From: Phoronis australis
Taxonomy: Eukaryota; Phoronida; Phoronidae
Length of the DNA stretch: 64,000 nucleotides
Reading direction: 5' to 3'
NCBI GenBank assembly: GCA_002633005.1
Contig: NMRA01000511.1
Coordinates: 154,084 to 218,083, forward strand
The notes under the pieces are model-generated. The model saw nothing but the letters and a program-made list of their open reading frames with translations, ran no database searches and had not been told where the DNA came from. The position numbers were made by a program, and so were the translations under genes. Shown here one piece after another: positions 12,100 through 23,714 of this stretch. Within the stretch, counting starts at the first letter, position 1, and each line of letters begins with the position of its first letter.

Positions 12100-13020
12100 A
12101 AGAGGAAACTGGAAATCAAATAAGAGGAAATCGACACCAAAAAAGAATTCCTCTTAATTAAAAGACGGAAATCCCAACCCTGATCAATTCTGTATTCTCC
12201 AGGCTTCGATGTGTACATGAATGCAACTGTCAAGCGGTATACCTTCTTGAAATTGTCAAGGCGAGCTCTCTGAAATGTAAACAATCACTGTTTTGGTGGT
12301 GTGATTTTAAAACTTCTGGTGCTGGTGACCTTGTGCACGTGCAGTAGTGTACCACAAGTTACAGTCATGTAGTCAGAAGGTCACATCACTCTTTGGAAGG
12401 GCAACATTCTTGAGAGGGATTGTTGAGTGTTGCTCAATGCTCAGGACTCAGGAGTTTTAAAATTATGAAGAAATGGAATTTTTGGGAAGCAGTTGAACGA
12501 ATTAGTAACCAACGATGAAAACATTCATGAAAAGAAACCGAACCCCATAAAACGCTTTAATGAGTTGTTCGAAAAAGAGGAGATAAAAGTACATGTGCAC
12601 GGTCAAGCAAGAGCTGCATGATAGCAAGAAAAGGTTCAACAAGTGAAATACAGTTTACTCACTAGAATCTGTGCTAAATATTAAACCAATGAGCTATAGC
12701 AGGAGTTAAACTAAGCAATCAGGGTGTAGACTGGACTGGATTATTTTGTAAACAAAAGTCAAGAGTGAACAATAGGGCCAGGTGTGTAGGACTAAGGGTT
12801 AGGCTAGTACTGGTATGCAGAATACAATGGCTTATCAACCGGCGGTATGTCAACAAGTTCAGTCAACAGAGAGTGCATTGTAGCAAGTGGTTTGGGGGGA
12901 TCTACAGAAAACAAGGAAATGAAACATAAAGAAATGTAAAGAAATGCGAACAAATTAACAAAGACATGATTGCAGATTGCTGTCTCCACCTCTTATTAAT
13001 AAAACTTAAATGGTAATTTA
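12100..13020. repeat. diverged dispersed repeat, partner of 17700-18170
   Basis: Several collinear blocks match 17700-18170. Examples are ctacagaaaacaaggaaatg (12902) against ctataggaaacaaggaaacg (18033), and atgcagaatacaatggctta against atgagaatacaataggttat. The second locus is shorter, so material was lost or gained between the blocks. A splice-acceptor-like ttttctgtag on the minus strand (12900) opens a 31-codon frame here. The frame is not kept in the partner copy, which argues against a real exon. Confidence 0.5.
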
Positions 13021-13357
13021 AAACAATGGCTTGACATTATTTCATTTGCCAACACCATTCGAAAAGTTCCGGGTCAGCTGGCATTGAATATCCCGGAATA
13101 CCAATTTAATTCGACAACATCGGACTTGTTACAGTAAATCTAGTTTACAAAAAACAAAAACAGCATTGAAGGTACCATGGTAGATTCGTCCAGACGTTTA
13201 TTTTTCACTAAGTAACAATGTTTCTCTGACTTCAGATGTGGTACAAGTACATAGTCTGAAATATCATGAACACAAAATCTCACGCAAACACGGTATACTT
13301 TATCTATTCAGCCAACAGCATCATGCGAGCATATAAGGGATGACAAAAAATACTTAC

Positions 13358-13700
13358 GTTTTTCTTCACCAGGTCCAGGTCCCGAGACCGACGTAGTCGA
13401 TCGGCTCAGCCTCTCACGAATCACGGCTCGACGAGCTGGTCAAACTCAGACGGCCATCCAGGAAAACCGACGTGAATTCCCGGCGCTGTCATTTACTCCC
13501 CGCACAATTGCCTCCGCCCAATGGTTGTTTTCGTCAACTCAGCCTGCATTTTCTGTCCATCTTCCATTTTGAAACGGCTACTTTTGAGTTTAGAGCAAAA
13601 ACAACAACACAGCCATCCTCACGTGTTGTACCGGACTCACTACTCACCACCGTGCGCGAGTTAGGTCCTTATAGACATGTTTACCAAAATGACATTGCTG
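13358..13700 (-). other. possible first exon or promoter region, strand uncertain
   Basis: This is a GC- and CpG-richer island. On the minus strand a strong donor (AAAAAC|GTAAGTATT) ends an exon-like segment at 13358. Upstream of it is CAAAATGGAAGATGG (ATG at 13567), but that ATG opens only 24 codons, so the segment would be mainly 5' UTR. On the plus strand the same segment follows an acceptor-like tttttcttcaccag (ending 13373) and has an open frame of about 67 codons. One reading is a minus-strand 5' exon of an unidentified gene. The other is a plus-strand exon. Neither is supported by a recognised protein. Confidence 0.25.
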
Positions 13701-14160
13701 TTTTCTTGCTAAAATAAAGAGTAAGATTTTACTTACATTTCGATAATTTAACATTCAAATAGTTTAAAAATGACAATTATATAAGTCGATTTTGACGTCT
13801 TCCCTTGTTGACAGTGAAAGCGCATTACCGCGTAGTAATCTTTTGTGACGATTCTCGAGTGTGCAGGGCTAGCCTGGAATGAAAGTGAAATATCTCGGAT
13901 AAAATTTCATCGATTTTCGTGGGAGAAAAACGCTAGTTTTCAGAATTTTACTAGGAATTTCTTGATTAATCTTTTACATGTCGTTGAAAAAGGCGAAAAT
14001 ACAAACGCGCGAGTCATGTTTCTTCAGGCAGCCTTCACGGGCAATAAAATGTAATCGACCGAATAGATCTGTCGACCACAGATCTACCCTGTGGATTTTC
14101 TCTTGATCCCAGACCGCCCCGAGTTGCTCCAGCTGCCAACTCGGGACGGTCTCTCACGAG
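13701..14160. other. intergenic, no recognisable gene
   Basis: AT-rich DNA with only short frames. A local inverted pair gatctgtcgaccacagatc lies near 14066-14084. I see nothing else of note. Confidence 0.4.
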
Positions 14161-14164
14161 GTTT

Positions 14165-14235
14165 TAGCGTTATGATTCATACACACATTTCGAAAAATCG
14201 AGAAAATATGTGAAGCAAAGCTTTTGCGGAGCGTA
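14165..14235 (+). repeat. short dispersed block shared with 21705-21780
   Basis: Shares acatttcgaaaaatcgagaa and ttttgcggagcgtattaa with the region near 21725-21780. It is the first of a series of blocks that recur in roughly the same order at 21.7-24.2 kb. Confidence 0.55.
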
Positions 14236-14704
14236 TTAATTTACTGGATTTTTTAAATTCAGTGACCCAATTTTGCGACTGCAAAACCATATTTTTCCAG
14301 AGGCCCCTCTCTGGCAAAGGATAACGGAGACGACTGTCGCTTTTTTCTCGTATATCACTTGAGAAAAATTGATGACCTGACAGATATCATAAATTGCTGA
14401 ACATTTCTTTATTTGTGAAAATAAAGATATTTTCACATCGAGGGGCCCCACATCTTAAGGAGGCCATTGATGACATTCAAGTGACCACAGTTTTTATATT
14501 TCTATTGACAAATCCTTAAGGGTAAGCTCACAGAGAGAGGACCCAAGGTTGGATTCGATTACGTCCACATTCCTGTTATTTGTGAAATCGTGCAACCAAC
14601 TTTCATTTTGAAGAAGGTCACTTCCTGCACCGTTGTCTGACCACACGACGGTGAAATGAACTGTCACTATTTTCCAAGCTTAATGATGTTTAGCTTTTCA
14701 TTAT

Positions 14705-16265
14705 TAAGGTGTCCCATTTCAGACGGGACCCTCTCTCATGTCCCTTTGTCCCTCTTTACATGTAAATCCGACACTGCCAAGTACTCACGAGGGAAGTTGT
14801 GATTCGAAATGCATCAAAAAAAAAACTCAAAAAATTCATGCACAGCACAGCAGTATCAAGACATTCGTCCCAAACAACCAAAAAAATTAAAAAAATACAA
14901 TGGGATTGACCGCCATTGAAAGGGGCTCAGGAGTATTAAAGCACGTGAACATCGTTGTTTGTCAATTACACAAAAGGACTATTTCCGATGGTTTGTTATA
15001 AAATAATGTTTACTGTTTCCCAAATTATCACAAGTAGAATAATATCTCTTTTGAAGATGGTTACTATGAGTTGTTTGTAAGGAAATCCCACATGTGGAAA
15101 ACACTGATGTCGAGGCTACCATTGGGGTGACCGTGTACATGTCGAACGAGTGTACCCAAATACTTGCAATAGTAAACAAATTAAACAAAAATTTCAGCGA
15201 TTTTCTTGAGGTCAAGTTAAATTCGCTATAGATACACCGGAAAGAGCAAAAATACACCTCACTATGAATGCCCAATCTCCCATATTCCCCATGTTACCCG
15301 TCAAAAAGTGTGCGAGCACGCATGCGGAAATTGCTTATAACATTTCGTTTTGATTAACAAATTCGTTGGTTTCTGATATACATGTTTATGTAACTACGAA
15401 AACCGACAGGTTAATAGGTGATTTTTGGCAATTAGTAAATCTTTTCAGAAATGATGACGATTCAGGAAATTAGGTTGAAGCCTGAATATGGAAAAAAAAA
15501 CTATAACCCGATCCCTAAATAGTAAACTGCACTTGGACGCTTTTTGCCTATCTAAAATAACTCTCAAAACATTGATGGAATTTGGACACTTCCCAAAAAA
15601 ATTGCTCAAAATTCAAATGACAATAAATGCATTGTTTTTTGACTTAGGCACAAGATTCGTCGTTTAAAGTCACCAACAGGGGATTAAAAAGAAACTAAGT
15701 CATTAAATCAAGGTAAACGCATTGCTCATGGATTTGATTGTTGGTTTCTGATTTACCTGTTTATGTATCTACGAAAGTGGACAGATTGAGAGATGATTTT
15801 TTTGACAGCTAGAAGCTAATCTTGATGTTAGAAATGACAATACTTCAATGTATTTAATTGCAGGCAGGCCGACATTGGGAAAATTCGATTTATCATCAGA
15901 TCCCCCAAATATAAAATTACACTAAACGATTTCTATCTATCTGAAATAAGTCTCAAGGAAATTGATGAATTTCGGGCAACTCAACAATGTGTCCAAAAAT
16001 GTTCTCACAATTCAAATGGCAATAAATTGTTTATTGGCTTTGGAACTAGATTACTAGGTTTAAGTTTACAAACCTTAGATGAAAAACGAAGTTTAGGTAG
16101 CTAAATATAATCAGACTCATTGTTCATCAACTTGGAAAGGTTGTCTTAGAACTTCCTTGATGGTTTTGGTTTCCAGTAGTATTGCGCAATGAATTTTTGT
16201 TCTTCAAAACTGAATCGTTTGGTTGCATTTCCCGTGCATACTACACACAGGACATTCGCGCACAC
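14705..16265 (+). repeat. dispersed repeat, longer copy (partner 23715-24175)
   Basis: Both ends match 23715-24175. The left block shares actcacgagggaagttg and the motif tgcacagcaca. The right block shares ttgggaaaattcgat/ttgcaaaaattcgat, catcatcagac and attgtgcaatgaattt. The second copy lacks about 1 kb of the middle. No reading frame in this element is recognisable. It is probably an old non-autonomous transposon, which is inference. Confidence 0.6.
15360..16110 (+). repeat. tandem duplication of a ~375 bp unit
   Basis: Two diverged units (about 15360-15737 and 15738-16110) share, in order, ttggtttctgatatacatg / ttggtttctgatttacctg, a tgtttatgtaNctacgaaa block, atgatgacgattca-like and atgacaatacttca-like blocks, then ctatctaaaataactctca / ctatctgaaataagtctca, and an attcaaatgRcaataaat block. 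This duplication explains part of the extra length relative to the 23.7 kb copy. Confidence 0.65.
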
Positions 16266-16370
16266 AGCCTAAAATTAATGGGGGGGTGCTCGAATTTTTA
16301 AGGATGTTGACCTTTTACTAAAGAAAAAAACCAAATACGGGGTTCCTTCAGGGCTATGATTTGTGCATAC

Positions 16371-16407
16371 GCCCTCCCTCCCCCCTCCCTCTCGCTCTCT
16401 CTCTCTC
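16371..16407. repeat. pyrimidine-rich low-complexity run (CCCTCC / CTCTCT)
   Basis: A CCCTCCCT tract passes into a CT dinucleotide run on the plus strand. It is simple sequence with no other content. Confidence 0.9.
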
Positions 16408-17181
16408 ATGTACTCAGCCGTCTGTAGCACACACCCGTGACAAAGAGCGCATCGCTCGAAACGTGGGGGATATTTTAATATATTTTAGTACCGACGCTCG
16501 TCGTTTTAGTTTTACGATTTTATATTTTTATCAGTCGGTAACTGCACGGCATTCCAATAGCTATTGGATTTTCTCATTGATTTTGAAGCTAACCACATTT
16601 AGTCTTCTCGACACGCGTTTTGAACATCGGCAACTTATTATCCAATATCACAGTTTTCCCGGCGATTAGCGAATAAAGTCCTCGGATAAAGGTGATCGAC
16701 ACGATTGGGTGATAAGCGCTGTCTAAAAGGCTATTTGGTCACCGTGTGTTTTTCCATTTGTCGTAATGTAGTTTAGTTGTATACTAAAAGGAATAAACAA
16801 TGTGGCATTCATAGAAATATTAATATTGATGTCTATGGTGACATTGTTAATTATGATCAGCTTATGCAAATTTTCGAGTATATACGCACAGCCGTATATC
16901 TTAAATCCGTAACCAAGATTTGTAGTTTTTAGCTTAATAGGTCACCGATATTTAACAATCGAAAACCACACTGTTTTTTCCATCTGAATACCACTCTTGC
17001 CCCGCGCTCTGTTTGTTCCAGGTGAAAGCCGCTCGGAGGAAGATTGAATGAACAGCGGTGAAAATTAGAAATACGTTTTTTCTTGTAAAAGAATTAATCA
17101 CGGCATGATGACCCCCCCACCCATTTCGGCATTTTGCTCAAAATGAATATTAAATCATGCGTAATTCTGGGTCAGATTCCA

Positions 17182-17322
17182 TGCGCGCACCCGGGAACGA
17201 GCCCCCCATTTGGCGAAGTGGGCAAAAAGGTCCGCCTGTGAGAATGAAAAATCCGAGAAAATGAGAGAAAAGTTCACTAAACAAGCATAAACGCGCAATT
17301 CACAGTGGTGCGCCCGTTTTTT
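17182..17322 (-). repeat. dispersed repeat, inverted copy of 22625-22775
   Basis: The reverse complement aligns with 22625-22775. Shared words include gtgggcaaaaaggtccgcct, cgcgcaattcacagtggt and gcgcgcac. Both copies carry long purine or pyrimidine runs at their edges. Confidence 0.7.
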
Positions 17323-17496
17323 TTAGTCCGACAGCTACATGTATACAGCACAGCTATTGGAGGAGTAAGTTTTCCGGGTTGTAGTTTCGCTCAATGAACT
17401 GCTCAGGCTATTAATCTCATAATGTTTTGGCACTTTTTAATGTCGCTAAGTACAGACAGCTCAGAAATAGGTTCATTTTCATAATCCATTTCACTG

Positions 17497-17542
17497 CAGA
17501 CTCTATTCAGTAATACTTTTAAGTATTACTGAATAGAGTCTG
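17497..17542. repeat. perfect 22 bp inverted repeat with 2 bp spacer
   Basis: The left arm cagactctattcagtaat... (17497-17518) is followed by tt and its exact reverse complement (17521-17542). The symmetry stops abruptly at both ends. A stem this long and perfect is unexpected by chance. It may be the junction of an inverted duplication, a palindromic element or a cloning or amplification artefact. The 2 nt loop is too short for a microRNA precursor. Confidence 0.85.
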
Positions 17543-17699
17543 TGGGTTTTTTAAGAATGGAAAAACCCGAGTTGTTTCAGAGAGAAAGACATGTCGTGTT
17601 TTAAAAGCTTCTGGCGTAATAATTACCAGGGTTTGCAATGATAAATGACAAAAAACAAGAACATTTCCCAGGTAATGCATCGCTCCACTAAGAAATAGG

Positions 17700-18170
17700 T
17701 TGGTGCGATAATGTGACACTTAACTGAAAAACGAAAAAAGAGGAAATCCTCTTAAAGGAGGAAAATCCCAAGCCCTGTATAGTATAAAAAAAATATTGCA
17801 TTCCTTGCAAGTGAACTTAATCGATGAATGTTCGCCAAATACAAAACTAATCAGTGAGTGAGAAGCTTGGGCTGTGTTGTTTGTGAATCAAGTCAAGACT
17901 TAAAAATAGAGGCTGGTGACTAGAGATTGAGAATTTAAGCTGCTACAAGTATGAGAATACAATAGGTTATCACTCTTACTAACTCCTGTAGACATCTAAC
18001 ATAATAGAGGACATATCAAGACAACTAGAATCTATAGGAAACAAGGAAACGAAACAAGAACGAATGTAATGAAGTACGAACTAATCCATGAAGAAATGAA
18101 TAGATGGCTGCAGAATGTTGGCTCCATGCACTTAATAATAGTAACTTTAAAACTGAACATATACAAAGAC
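17700..18170. repeat. diverged dispersed repeat, partner of 12100-13020
   Basis: Collinear with 12100-13020 in the same orientation, with an inner part missing (see that entry). It begins about 160 bp after the perfect palindrome. Confidence 0.5.
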
Positions 18171-20300
18171 ATTCCTACAAGCATCGTTGCTAGCTTTTCT
18201 TAGGTCAACTAGTTTTGACACTGCGCGTTTTGATTGATTAAACTTACTATTTATTGATAGGTCTTGGAAGTAAAGAATTCGGTGAGAGTTGTTTGTGGTA
18301 CATGTTCCTAGAACACACGGTGACGAGTCAATTCCAACCCAACATACTTCATTGTTTCGCTTTTAATCGTAATCACTGGTTTGAACGCATTTTTTCTAGC
18401 AAGATAGTATATCGTGTATTGAAACTGAGCATTGTTTTACGGCGAAAAATTACTACGTTGCAGCGAATTTTAGGTGGGGCATGGTCCCTTCGGACCCTCT
18501 AAATCAGCCGCGGTTTAAGAGCATCAGCCCTATTTGTTTCAAACAGCTCACGCCTAAATTCCCAGAATATTTACTTTCTCTGACACCTAATCAAATTGTT
18601 TTACTGCATGCTCCAGATCATGCGTCATTAACATTTACAAATACTTTGACGCAGGCCGATTTAGGAATTTAGAGTACCGGTGCCACGTAAAATTTCTTCC
18701 CACTTCGACCCTGTTGCGCATGCGCTGTATGGAGAGGAAGTTATTTTATGCCTAAGGCATAGAATTAAATTTAAATTGTTAAATGCATTTATCGGCATTA
18801 TTTTGACATTTGTCGCTTAATTTTTTATAAATGACATTATTTGCAATCCTCCTTGTTTTACTTTGCAACATAGCTCGTGGCGTACCCCGGGCAAAATAGA
18901 TTACGATAAATAACTTCCCCGTGAAATTTGTTCCCCATCGAAGACGGCAAAGCACAGCTGTAAAATAAGCCTAAAACTAGAAGTTCACTACGTGTGTAAT
19001 AATATAACGATTTTTTGTCAATTGTCATTGTTATGTTAGACTGCTTTCAAAGTCTGTAATGATAGTGTAGTATATCAAGGAACTTACAAATATAGATGTA
19101 ATAGGAATCACTTACTGCATGCGGGAACAAGACGAATGAGAATCCTGCGTGAATTGAAATAAGATGCCTATCAAACCATATAACGAAACAAAGTTATCAA
19201 TGTCTTGACAATTCGCGAAGACTAAAAATGTCGAAGAAAATTATTTCTTGACCAAAGAAATTGAAGGCCTGTGTAACTTTCGCATAACTTGAGAATTTAT
19301 AATTTACCTAAACATCATTCAACAAAGAATGGACTCACCGGAGACAGCCCAAGAGTTGTTATCTCTGCGGCGAAGGATGTTAAAGTTGAGTCTCCGATGA
19401 GTTGCCATCAGTCACTGGTACGGTGCGCGGCTTTAGAGGCTCTGCGGCTGGGTTAAAGATCTTTTATAGGCCTAACTATCCCCAATTCACGTACCAGGAT
19501 GAATTTTTAGTTAAACGTTTATGTAAAACTGCTTATAATACTTGGTTGATCACGGGTCTAATATCAAATAAAGATTTCGTTTTCATAGTTATTTTGCGCG
19601 AGACGTCTCCTGCCGGAAAATTGTCAGCCCACGGGTCTGATGTAAATCACTTATAACGCCAAATATAATTCAACGTACCCGAAATGTGATTTATTCTGGC
19701 TGGCACCAGAAAGACTGGAACTGACGCTTCTTTTTTTTCTTCATGAAGCGAAGGCATAGGAGCTTACTCTATGTATATATGGGTGTGCGTGAGTGTTTAT
19801 TTAAACACTGCTTTATTACAGAGCCCAACATTAGTGATATTCCATCGACTTTGGCTTACTATTTGCTGTCTGCCACTTATTTTCGGGTTATCATTCCAGT
19901 TTAAACATGCGCCTCAAGGAATTATCTCAATGCATTTGCCAATTTATATACATCAGTTTCCGGATAACTGATTTTTCTAAGCCCAGAATTCTTTGTAGGC
20001 CCATAAACGAAATGGACCTTACCTGGAAATGTTGTGTGACATACTTGAAGTTGAAGAATTAATATGCCCTCAATTTTCTGTGTGGAGGTTAAGTTCATTC
20101 ATCAAAGAATCCCAATCAAACGTTTTTATTACCTATAAGTTTATTGGTTGGCAGTGAAACATGCACAGAAAATTTTTCATTTACTGAGAAGACAGTAAAT
20201 ATTTTACAAGAAAACAGGTGTTCTATAACTTGATAAAATATGCAAGCCGAAAAAACAATAGCATAAATGGAGTCACAGTTAGACTTGGTATATATTTTTG
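18171..20300. other. intergenic, no recognisable gene
   Basis: Short frames (for example 18254-18502, 19402-19656 and 19771-19971, all plus) have no family features. I see no RNA gene. The stretch may hold unrecognised old repeats. Confidence 0.4.
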
Positions 20301-20304
20301 TAAA

Positions 20305-20690
20305 AACTTAGACCAAAATCGCTTTCAAAATCTTCCGATTTTTATAGCACATCAACGAAACTTGGAACAATACATATTCATCATACATAATGAAAGTCTT
20401 GGTTAACTGTGAGAAGCAAAAACCTAGCATGACTGGGGCCAATAATGAAATTCACACAAATTTTACTACATACTCAAAACAAAATCGCCTTCAAAATCTA
20501 CAATTTTTGGAGCACATCTGCGAAAGTTGGTACAGTACATATTCATCATGTCTAATGAAAATCTTGAAAACAAAAACACATGGTCAGTAACTTGCTTAAC
20601 AGTGAGAAGCAAAAAGCTAGCATGACTGGGGCCAATAATAAAATTCACACCAATTTTACTACATACTCGAAACAAAATCGAAGACATCGG
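20305..20690 (+). repeat. ~193 bp tandem repeat, about 2.5 copies
   Basis: The block gtgagaagcaaaaacctagc... recurs at about 20410 and 20602. The block caaaatcgcYttcaaaatct recurs at about 20313 and 20479, with a truncated third copy (caaaatcga) at 20674. Copies differ by point changes, so the array is old. Short frames inside (20218-20590 plus, 20466-20687 minus) are by-products of the repeat. Confidence 0.75.
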
Positions 20691-20851
20691 CCTTCTCCTG
20701 CGCCAATCAACTTTTTATCTGCTACAGAAATGTTATGCCTAATTTTCTACCATTTTAGCACACTTTGTGGCTCTGCTACAATTAGCACTGCCATAATCGT
20801 ACATGTATTTCTTAATTCCGCCACAGTATGCATATCTGGAAGTTAGTTTTG

Positions 20852-21124
20852 CTACGTGTTTTCCAAATCAAGCCACAACAGTTGTTCATCATTAAATGCC
20901 TCAGATTCCTCGACGCCATGGACATATCCGTCAACACAAGACGCACCCTTGGCATTCTTAAAAATTCGTATATATGTGCTATAATTGCTTCGAAGGACCG
21001 GCAGTAACCGTGGCTGGAATGTCGGCAGCTTCGCGACTAAGTCTACAGCTAACTCCTGTTGAAATTCGCCATACTTCAAAATTCTTGTTTGCAGGTGCTG
21101 ATAATTGCCTTCAATGGTTTTCAT
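20852..21124 (-). CDS. unidentified 90-codon open frame
   Basis: An ATG at 21124 opens 90 codons ending at TAG near 20852. The composition is protein-like: acidic C-terminus, few Ser runs, a Leu/Pro-rich middle. An acceptor-like gatttctag precedes the ATG by about 11 bp. I do not recognise a domain. The frame lies 2.1 kb downstream, on the same strand, of the THAP-like exon at 23461-23258, so it could be a later exon of the same decayed gene. That link is inference. A chance frame is also possible. Confidence 0.2.
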   Translation of the reverse strand: MKTIEGNYQHLQTRILKYGEFQQELAVDLVAKLPTFQPRLLPVLRSNYSTYIRIFKNAKGASCVDGYVHGVEESEAFNDEQLLWLDLENT

Positions 21125-21129
21125 AATAA

Positions 21130-22260
21130 GAGACTAGAAATCCGAGTTGTCACACACGCCCACAGGCCTGGTGCTGCCTTACATTTTCACTGGCCACCTT
21201 GCTACAGTCGACTTGCGCAATAGCCGAATTAGTGTCCACATTTGCGGTCACGTGCCGGGTACAGGCCCATGAGACAAGTTGCAGCAACAAATTCAGTACG
21301 AATCCATAAACCCTTTTACACGCACAATTAAATGCGCAAAACTGCTCCTGTATTTCTTAAACCTTTAATTTAATGCTCAAGCTATGCAACGAGTGCGTGT
21401 TGAAACACAACATTGACCTTGGACCAAAGATGGACTCCTTGACCTTAGTAAGCGGGGGAAGGGCGAGTGTCACCCCCAAAAAATTAAAAGCCTCAGGGTT
21501 AAACCATGGCAACCCACAAAGGTGTGCAGCTGGGGAAAGACAAAAAAGAAAGACTTCGAATACTGATTAGAGAGAAAACTCAAGATAACTTTGACAACTC
21601 GGTATTAGTGTATGGTTTACCATTTGAGAGCCCTGACCAGGACAATTGTTGTTAGGGGTCTCCGTTTTTGCAGCATAGGTCGTCTAAGCGCTCTTGAAAA
21701 TGTGCACTTAATCATTTATGCATGTATTTCGAAAATTTGAGAAAATTTGTAAAGTAAAAATTTTGCGGAGCGTATTAAAGGAGCATGCCACCCAAAAAAC
21801 AACCTAATTTGTATCAACTTATATCGAGTAGTTCTACTCCATAACGGCACGTACGGTTGCGGTACCTGTCACCTGACGGCAGACTGGGGTGTTGAAATTG
21901 TCCAATTACGTAATTGGTTTCACACGCAGTCTGTTCAGCAGTTCACAACACGGGCTACTGGTGTCAGCTTATCGCTTGAATTCATCGTTTTACACCAATA
22001 AATCATCAATTTTCGATGTAAAACCCTTAAAAATACACCGAGTTCTTATAAAAACGTGTTGTTTTATTTCGCTGTTACAGATTTATTGGTATTTGGACAC
22101 GGCCGTAGCCTACAACAGCTCAGCAGGCCACTGAATTAGGTCCGTAGCAGGACTTTGGGGTGTGTTTGGAGATAAATTCGAAGTACTTTTTCCGTGAGAT
22201 ACAGACAGGAGAACCTAGTCTGTGTTGTTTAGAATTGTGATTTTTTTGAGTTCTAAACAA
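21130..22260. other. intergenic with one dispersed block
   Basis: Bases 21705-21780 match 14165-14235 (acatttcgaaaaatcgagaa-like and gcggagcgtattaa words). The rest has no recognisable gene or RNA. Confidence 0.4.
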
Positions 22261-22268
22261 GCAAAACG

Positions 22269-22357
22269 CTCGTTATCCTGGCCAGTGGCTCGGAGCCCGA
22301 ACAGCCAGGCCCGTCGCGGCCGGCCGGATTGACTCGTTATCCCGACCAGTGGCTCGG
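22269..22357 (+). repeat. direct repeat of a 25 bp GC-rich word
   Basis: ctcgttatcc.g.ccagtggctcgga occurs at about 22269-22293 and 22333-22357, 64 bp apart. It flanks a very GC-rich stretch (ccgtcgcggccggccgg). Confidence 0.7.
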
Positions 22358-22539
22358 AAACTGATCATACATCACGAATATAAACCAGCCAAAGTTGGAA
22401 ACTAAACTTCTAGTCAGGAAAATACTATACTAGTGAGCCAAAGTAATGTGCACGTGATTATGTTGGTGAATTAGCCACGAAACTGCAAATCGTCGGGGCC
22501 GCGAATTCAGGTTCCGCTTTGTCCACAGCACCGTCAGCA

Positions 22540-22775
22540 TGCGCGCACCCAGCCTTCAATATGGGGGGGGGGCTCGAATTTCTGACGTTGTGGACCTTTT
22601 GGTAACAAAAAAAGCGTGTGAGCTAAAAAAAACGGGGGTACCACTGTGAATTGCGCGATTGTGCTTATTAAGAGGACTTTAGACTCAGACTTTTTGTTTT
22701 CCAGAGGCGGACCTTTTTGCCCACTTTGCCCTCGTTCGAGCCCCCGAGCCCCCATGGCCCGAATGCGCGCATGGT
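22540..22775 (+). repeat. dispersed repeat, partner of 16250-16340 and 17182-17322
   Basis: The left part (22540-22640) matches 16250-16340 in the same orientation (gggggg..gctcgaattt, accttttRctaa). The right part (22625-22775) matches 17182-17322 in the opposite orientation. The two partner blocks lie about 0.9 kb apart and inverted at 16-17 kb, so that locus has been rearranged relative to this one. Confidence 0.6.
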
Positions 22776-23257
22776 CAGGGCAGAAGTTGTACATTGACAA
22801 TCATTATTTGAATAATGTAAATATAAATAAAGATTCTCCTAACACCTGGCCGTGGGATGGAAATCAAGTTGTTTCACAACAGTTTCTGCCATCAAACACT
22901 AAATTAGCATGAACTCACACGGCCTCGGTGTCCCGTCAATTAGTTTTATTGCACCTAAAGCCGGTAACGCAGTGATTTATTCATTGCTGGCTTCTCAAAT
23001 CATTTGCACTCACGAACACTCCAAAGGCATTACAAATTGATCTAATGAGACAGACTTTGTTTCATTTTTATGTAAGTATTGGTTAGGGCGAGAATAATTC
23101 ATTTTGAAACAGAACGCTCAGTAATAAACGTCAACATGGCACTCGCAATCCCGTGCCACTTAGGCGAGAACTCATCAGTCCCGACGAAGACTTTGCAGGC
23201 GGATCAGACAACGGAACGTAGGAATATTTATTTGGCAAGCTGGCATTCGTGAGGCAC

Positions 23258-23461
23258 TCACGCGGCTGTCGACGACTGCAGGCCACAGACAAGGAGATGT
23301 TCCACGGCCTCATACTTGCTATTTACAGCGTACTTTTCATTCTTCACTACTGCGATCCACTTCCTAAATATTTCGGACTCTCGAGGAAGTCGGAAAAACG
23401 ATATACCCGCTTTCCTCGCACCTGCATAGTTCGCACAAGCGGGAACGATGCACCGCAACAT
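23258..23461 (-). pseudogene. THAP zinc-finger exon, probably decayed
   Basis: The first true ATG (23461) opens 67 codons that match the THAP DNA-binding fold: Cys4-x4-Cys9, the hydrophobic GISFFRLP stretch with Pro26, Trp35, and Cys59. THAP fingers coordinate zinc through C-x2-4-C and C-x2-H. Here the last ligand position (62) is Gln (CGLQ) rather than His, and the usual following Phe is missing. The frame stops two codons later, but an excellent donor GTGAGT overlaps the stop (cagccgc|gtgagtgcc), so this could be a first exon. THAP domains occur in host regulators and in P-element-type transposases, and I cannot tell which gave rise to this copy. The plus-strand frame 23249-23530 is its shadow. 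Confidence 0.5.
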
Positions 23462-23714
23462 AGCGGCATTCACTCTGCAGATGAACCACTGACGTCGCTA
23501 GCGTCGTTTCTCACCTTCCTCACAGGTTAACGCGACACCTCTTGGAAAGGTAAGGTCGACCGTGTGCGAGGCGATGTGGACATAGACCGATTAATAAGGC
23601 AAAAAAGACTAATTAAATCGGGTGGCATTCTCCTTTAATTCAGTCCCAGTTTCTCAGGGGTCCATAGGCGGTGCACTACAGGGGGGCTGAGGGGGCTTTA
23701 GCCCTCACTTTTCT

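Noticed and set aside
12804-12902. Minus-strand exon-like frame after ttttctgtag
   Set aside because: The frame is not preserved in the homologous repeat copy at 17.9-18.0 kb, and the upstream exon candidate has no start codon in the right frame.
17497-17542. MicroRNA precursor
   Set aside because: A 2 nt loop and perfect 22 bp stem do not allow Drosha/Dicer processing in the usual form.
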